Of a DNA stretch of 64,000 nt, positions 58,938-64,000 are shown piece after piece. The notes under the pieces were generated by a model. That model was given only the letters and a program-made list of their open reading frames with translations. It ran no database searches and was not told where the DNA came from. Origin of the DNA: Oenanthe sinensis (taxonomy: Eukaryota; Streptophyta; Magnoliopsida; Apiales; Apiaceae); contig CM053802.1 of the NCBI GenBank assembly GCA_028671895.1, positions 244,631 through 308,630 on the forward strand, in the 5' to 3' direction. Both the position numbers and the translations under genes were made by a program. The number at the start of each line of letters is the position of its first letter. Within the stretch, counting starts at the first letter, position 1.

Positions 58938-61900
58938 ATATGTCTTGCTGCTAAGATCAAATCGAAATCATGGATCATCGATAGTGGATGTACAAGACAT
59001 ATGTGTGGAGACAAAGCTCAATTTATTAATCTTAAATTTAAGAAAGGTGGAGGTGTCACAATTGGTGATAGTAAGACTCTTCCTATTCTAGGTAAAGGTA
59101 AAGTAGGTAATGACACAACTTTTATTGATAATGTTCGTTATGTTAAAGGCTTAAAATATAATTTGCTTAGTGTAAGTCAGTTGCATGATGATGGTCATTC
59201 AGTTGTTTTTGATAAAGATAAATGTGTTATTACTGTTGCTACTAACCAGATTCCTCTAGTTGCTAGAAGGGAAGGCAATGTGTATGTGTTAGACTTTGAA
59301 TTGCAGGAAACAGCTTGCTGCTTAGCTGCTGTTGACAATGATCCAACAATCTGGCATAGAAGATTGGGTCATGCTCACATGGACTTGCTCAACAGACTAT
59401 CTAGCAAGAAGTTAGTGAAGGGTTTGCCAAAATTGAAGTATGTCAAGACACAAGTTTGTGATGCATGTCAATTGGGCAAACAGATTCAAAGTTCTCACAA
59501 GGCCAAAAAGGTTGTATCTACTACAAAATCCTTAGAATTATTACATCTAGATTTGTTTGGTCCAGAATGTTATAAAAGTATTGGAGGTAAACAATATGGT
59601 TTTGTTATTGTTGATGATTATACACGTTTTACTTGGGTTTTATTTCTTCGTACTAAAGATTCTGCTTTTGAAGAATTTGAGAAGCTAATTAAGGTTCTTG
59701 AGAACAAGCTGGACACAAGACTTGTAGGTATAAGAAGTGATCGAGGTGGTGAATTCAAGAAAGATTTTGTCACTTACTGTGAAGCAAGGGGCATCACTCA
59801 TGAATTCTCTGCACCTAGAACTCCACAACAGAATGGAGTAGTGGAAAGAAAGAACAGGTCTTTGGAGGAAACTGCTAGAACTTTATTGCAGGAAAGCAAG
59901 CTGCCAAGGAGCTTTTGGGCAGAAGCAGTGAACACAGCCTGCTATGTTCTTAACAGAGTGGTGATCAGACCTATTCTTGAGAAAATTCACTATGAGCTGT
60001 TGAGGAACAAAAGGCCTAACATCAGTTACTTTAAAGTGTTTGGTTCAAAGTGTTTTGTCCTCAAGAAAATCGACAGGGATGGTAAATTCGATGCTAAATC
60101 TTATGAGGCAATATTTCTTGGTTATTCTTTAACTAGTAGAGCATATAGAGTCTTTAATTTAAAGAAACGCATTGTTGAGGAGTCTATTGATGTTATATTT
60201 CATGAACCTAACAATGATCTGTCAAGAGATGAGGAAGATGATGCAGGTGATGAAGCTGGAAGCAATAAAGCTACTGCAACGTCGGGTAGTCAGCAAGCTG
60301 ATAAGACAAAGGAGCAAGCTGCTACAATATATACTGCTCAACAGTCAGACAGTCAGCAAGCTGAAACATCAAATCAGCCAGCTGACACTGCAATCTCAGT
60401 AGATGATACTATTGAACAGTTGTCTAAACTCAATCTAGGAGGGTCACAAACTCCTATAGCAAGGACTACAACTTCGGTTAGAACTGTTCATGAAGAGATA
60501 TCCCAACATTCTCTCCCTAAAGCTACAAGAACTGTGAAGAATCATCCACCAACTCAAATCATTGGTGATGCTTCTGAGGGTGTCAAGACTAGAAGAGGGA
60601 AAGCAAACTTCTGTGCTTTTGCAGCTTTCCTAGCTCAAGAGGAACCCAAAAATGTTCAAGAGGCTTTAGAAGATGAAAATTGGATCATGGCAATGCAAGA
60701 GGAGCTGAATCAATTCAAAAGATGTGATGTGTGGGAACTTGTGGAAAAGCCTAAAGATGTTTCAGTCATTGGTACTAAATGGGTCTTCAAGAACAAAGCT
60801 GATGAATTTGGTACAGTTACAAGGAACAAGGCACGGCTAGTTGCACAAGGCTACAATCAACAAGAAGGAATTGATTTTGATCAAACTTATGCACCTGTTG
60901 CAAGGCTGGAGTCTATAAGAATGCTACTTTCATTTGCATGTTACAAGAAATTCAAGCTTCATCAAATGGATGTCAAAAGTGCATTTCTTAATGGCTATCT
61001 CAAAGAAGAAGTTTATGTCAAGCAACTTCCGGGCTTCGAGCATGAAAAGTTTCCAAATCATGTCTACAAACTAAAGAAGGCATTGTATGGACTAAGGCAA
61101 GCTCCTAGGTCTTGGTATGAACGATTAAGTGAATTTCTACTTAAAAATGGCTTTATTCGAGGTAAAATTGATCCAACTTTATTTCTTAAATTTGATGGTA
61201 AGGATATTCTTGTTGTTCAAATTTATGTGGATGATATTGTTTTTGGATCAACTAATGATGCCATGTGTGAGTGGTTTTCAAAGTGTATGCACAGTGAGTT
61301 TGACATGAGCATGATGGGTGAACTCAATTATTTTTTGGGTCTTCAAGTCAAGCAAACAAAAGATGGAATCTTTGTGCATCAATCCAAATACATCAAGAAT
61401 CTACTCAAGAGATTTGGATTTGAAACTGTCAAGGCAAAATCAACACCAATGAGTCAAGCTAGCAAGCTGACAACAGATGAAAAAGGTGTAGATGTTGATA
61501 TTCGTAAGTATAGAGGTATGATTGGTAGTTTACTGTATCTTACTGCTTCTAGACCTGATATTATGTATGCAGTTTGTGTATGTGCTAGATTTCAATGCAA
61601 GCCTAAAGAGTCTCATTATAATGCTGTTAAGAGAATCTTTAAGTATTTAAGTGGTACTATCAATTTGGCTTTATTTTATCCTATCACAAATGCATTTGAT
61701 CTTGTTGGGTTTAGTGATGCAGATTATGCAGGTTGTCACACTGATCGAAAAAGTACAAGTGGTGTTTGTGCATTTTTAGGCCAGAGTTTGGTCACTCTGT
61801 TGCTTTATCAACAGCTGAGGGGGAGTATTTGGCAGCTGGCAGCTGTTGCTCTCAAATGTTGTGGATGATACAAACACTAAGGGATTTTGGAATCAAATGT

Positions 61901-62143
61901 GGAAGGATTCCAATATATTGTGACAATACAAGCGCTATCAACATTTCAGAAAATCCGGTCAATCACTCAAGAACAAAGCATATTGATGTGAGACATCATT
62001 TCTTGAGAGACAATGTGGCAAAAGGGAAGATCAAGCTGATTTTTGTGCCCACAGAGTATCAGCTAGCTGACATCTTTACAAAGCCACTGGCAGAAGAGAG
62101 ATTTTCTATTATTAGAAGGGAACTTGGCATGTGTAACATCTAG
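58938..62143 (+). pseudogene. Copia pol: protease, integrase, reverse transcriptase, RNase H; frameshifted near the end
   Basis: Same frame as gag. Protease with WIIDSGCTRHMCG (about 58971-59009). Integrase zinc module (HRRLGHAHMDLLNRL ... CDACQ) and catalytic triad D184 (HLDLFGP), D247 (SDRGGEF) and E282 (VVERKN), numbered from the Met at 59001. A linker with SQQAD/SQQAET repeats. Reverse transcriptase with TKWVFKNKADEFGTVTRNKA, MDVKSAFLNG and YVDD at 742-745. RNase H begins (FSDADYAGCHTDRKSTSGVC) but shifts frame at about 61790. The correct frame resumes as SVALSTAEGEYLAAGSCCSQ and ends LGMCNI at 62143. A short segment between these blocks is missing, so RNase H is broken; other domains keep their catalytic residues. 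The open part after the shift spans 61790-62143. Confidence 0.88.
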
Positions 62144-62398
62144 TCAGCAAGCTGACACCAGGTTTTTCTAAATCTCAGCTTACTGATTGAATAAGTACAT
62201 ATATAATTTTATTGTCAATCATTTTTAATTGTTATGTGTTCCATGGTAAGTTTGGCAGATTCCACTATCTTGTTATCTGTGTACGACTATTCGGTTTTCT
62301 AGGCTAAGTAATTAGTGTAACTTTCAAATTTTAAACTAATTGCTATTTCATGATATATAATGATTATCTGTTAACATGATTAATTATCTGTTTAATCA
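62144..62398. other. Spacer between pol and ORF3
   Basis: About 255 bp starting with the last AGCAAGCTG copy (62146), then AT-rich sequence. No ORF. Confidence 0.6.
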
Positions 62399-63994
62399 TT
62401 GTGGAGTTTTTTTTATAAAATGTTTAGTATTTTAAAGGGTGGGATAATTTCTAGTATTTCTCCGAAAAATACTCCTTTTAAATCAATTAAAATAGGATTA
62501 GTTGAGCTTATTCACTCAAGACTCTTTGGCTCCCTATATTATCGGCCAAATCTGCGGATACGAGCTCTAGGGTTTCTTTTTAACAAATACACTATATCTC
62601 TTGCTTTATCAATCTCAATCGTCAAAGTCATGCGGCAGACAAGGAAAATGAAGGCATCTGCAAGTGTTAAAGAGAACAAATTGAAGCGCAAGCTTATCGA
62701 TGAGAATGATGATTTTATTGAACCACTGAACATTGATAGTGGAGATGATGTGTCAGAAGTTAATCGATCAGATCGTGAGGGTTCAGAATCGAAGAAAGTT
62801 AAGCGAAGTTTGCAGTTTGTCTCGGCTGATTTGGAAGCAAGGTCATTGTCTCTTGATTTGCTCAATCGTAAAGTTATTTTCGGCCGCCCTATTGCTGGTA
62901 AGGTTTTCTTTACTTGTGGCGCAGTAAAGTATTTTACTGATTTAGGTTTTGAGTCGTTTTTGGTTGACATGCCTAAGGATTGTTATGTGGATTATGTTCA
63001 AGAGTTTTATGCAAATTTGGTGCCTGATCAGTATGGTAACTTTATATCTATGGTTAGAGACACCAAAATTACTCTGAACAATGCTGTTTTGAACTCTGTC
63101 TTGAGGATTGAAAACCCATCTAAACTATCTGTGTTCACTAAAAAGGGTCCTGTGTTATTGGATGATTTTAGCCCTTTAGTTCAACTGAATACAGTTAGGG
63201 GTTTGCATGGTATTTTGGAGTTCAATTGCCCTACTACATCGAATGTTACTCCAATGGCTCATGTTCTGTTTAAGATTTGTTTGGCAAATATCTGTCCTAG
63301 GGTTGGAAGTAGGTCAAATTTCAACTGTCAAGATGTGTGTGTTGTTGGTATGTTACTAGCTGGTAAGAAGTTTGATTTAGCTGATTTGATTTTGAAGAAC
63401 ATGTTGGCTGTTTTTGAGGGAAACCAGAGTACAGGGTTACCATATGGTTGTTTATTGACTAGAATTTTTGATTGGTATGGTGTCAAACTGAGGGATGTTG
63501 ACAAATCTGTGGCTAAGGAGTTCTTGGACAACAAAAGCTTAGCTCAGTCTCATCTCAAAGTGGACAAGGATGGGAGTTTGGTGCAAGTTGAAGTTCAAAC
63601 TCCAAGTACCGCTGTTGGTGAACAATCTACTGGATATTTTGAGAAAAAGTTTGAAGTTCTTGCTAAAGAGTTGAAAAATGATAATGCCACTATGACTCTT
63701 GACATTGCTCACTTGGCTTCAAAAATTGAAAGTTTAACTGATGAGGTTAAGTTTTTTAGAGAAGTTGTGGTAAGTAAGTTGTTGACAGCTTATAAAAAGG
63801 AGCTCAAAATATCAGATGATGGCAATGCTACAGAGTGTAACTTGGCTGGTCTGGCAAATGCTGCAGTAAGTAGTGCTGAGAAAAGTGGAAAAGCTGGTGG
63901 ATCAACTACTCCAGATGACAAAGTGCTAGAGACAGATGCTGAAGATGACAAGTTTGCAGATCCAGAGGATGCTGTGAGCCCAGAATATTCTTGA
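62399..63994 (+). CDS. Third ORF of the SIRE/Maximus-type copia element (function unknown)
   Basis: 531 codons open from 62399. The likelier start is the Met at 62630, which begins a basic region (MRQTRKMKASASVKENKLKR) and matches where such ORFs usually start. A basic/acidic leader is followed by a globular part (KVFFTCGAVKYFTDLGFESF; VQEFYANLVPDQYGNF; DTKITLNNAVLNSVL; LAGKKFDLADLILKNM) resembling the 'putative plant transposon protein' domain found in many plant retroelement and gag-like proteins. A Lys/Glu-rich coiled coil (about residues 410-470) and an acidic tail ending at TGA 63992-63994 follow. SIRE elements are described with an envelope-like third ORF; I see no clear signal peptide or membrane segment from Met78 on, so that label is not supported here. 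Confidence 0.7.
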   Translation: MWSFFYKMFSILKGGIISSISPKNTPFKSIKIGLVELIHSRLFGSLYYRPNLRIRALGFLFNKYTISLALSISIVKVMRQTRKMKASASVKENKLKRKLIDENDDFIEPLNIDSGDDVSEVNRSDREGSESKKVKRSLQFVSADLEARSLSLDLLNRKVIFGRPIAGKVFFTCGAVKYFTDLGFESFLVDMPKDCYVDYVQEFYANLVPDQYGNFISMVRDTKITLNNAVLNSVLRIENPSKLSVFTKKGPVLLDDFSPLVQLNTVRGLHGILEFNCPTTSNVTPMAHVLFKICLANICPRVGSRSNFNCQDVCVVGMLLAGKKFDLADLILKNMLAVFEGNQSTGLPYGCLLTRIFDWYGVKLRDVDKSVAKEFLDNKSLAQSHLKVDKDGSLVQVEVQTPSTAVGEQSTGYFEKKFEVLAKELKNDNATMTLDIAHLASKIESLTDEVKFFREVVVSKLLTAYKKELKISDDGNATECNLAGLANAAVSSAEKSGKAGGSTTPDDKVLETDAEDDKFADPEDAVSPEYS

Positions 63995-64000
63995 ATATTC

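Larger units (their letters stand above)
55557..64000 (+). mobile_element. Ty1/copia element, SIRE/Maximus type, 3' end beyond the window
   Basis: Order on the + strand: 5' LTR (about 55557-56757), tRNA-iMet primer site (56760-56771), gag (56814-58913), pol (about 58938-62143) with integrase before reverse transcriptase as in copia, then ORF3 (62399-63994). A third ORF after pol and a long gag with coiled-coil are typical of SIRE/Maximus elements. The 3' LTR is not in the window, so LTR pairing, target duplication and age cannot be judged. A frameshift in RNase H shows this copy is defective. Confidence 0.88.

Noticed and set aside
62399..62629. The first 77 codons of ORF3 as part of the protein
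   Set aside because: AT-rich leader-like sequence without similarity to the family; Met at 62630 is the better start, though the upstream frame is open.
1..64000. tRNA, rRNA or snoRNA genes
   Set aside because: No cloverleaf-like or rRNA sequence was recognised; only primer-binding sites complementary to tRNAs were seen.

Overview
The window is nuclear DNA of a flowering plant, almost certainly a eudicot. The host genes have plant-type GT-AG introns, the intergenic DNA is AT-rich, and most of the 64 kb is plant LTR retrotransposons and small DNA transposons. The species cannot be fixed from the sequence alone.

Four host loci are visible. (1) Nine 3' exons of an alpha-1,2-mannosidase of the MNS3 type (GH47, N-glycan trimming) on the + strand, 11-24141. 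Its introns are swollen by a degenerate Ty3/gypsy Tat-lineage element (about 10.4-20.75 kb) and by two MULE-type MITEs with exact 9-bp target duplications. (2) One complete single-exon leucine-rich-repeat receptor kinase of the PSY1R/PSKR class, 26973-30251 (+), followed by a relic of a second copy of its 3' end. (3) The last seven exons of phytoene desaturase (carotenoid synthesis) on the - strand, 48907 down to 39676. An Athila-type Ty3/gypsy element sits inside one intron (42283-48359, 5-bp TSD GCAAT). (4) A fragmentary PPR pseudogene resembling Arabidopsis SLG1 (At5g08490), 53040-54148 (-).

Between these genes lie: a non-coding LTR element full of minisatellites (32461-36866); a hAT transposon nested inside a Tourist-like MITE (37376-39403); two copies of a 1.19-kb LTR-like sequence flanking the PPR relic; and, at the right edge, a SIRE/Maximus-type Ty1/copia element (55557 to the window end) with LTR, tRNA-iMet primer site, gag, pol and a third large ORF.

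The observations most worth following are these. A dyad-symmetric word, AGCAAGCTG, occurs 15 times on one strand of the copia element, in the LTR and in two reading frames of gag-pol, but not in ORF3. The Tat element has an antisense gene with what looks like its own promoter, next to tandem 91- and 80-bp repeats that each contain a dyad. The Athila copy has an LTR-to-pol deletion. The PDS locus has at least 15 kb of non-PDS sequence upstream of its first visible exon.
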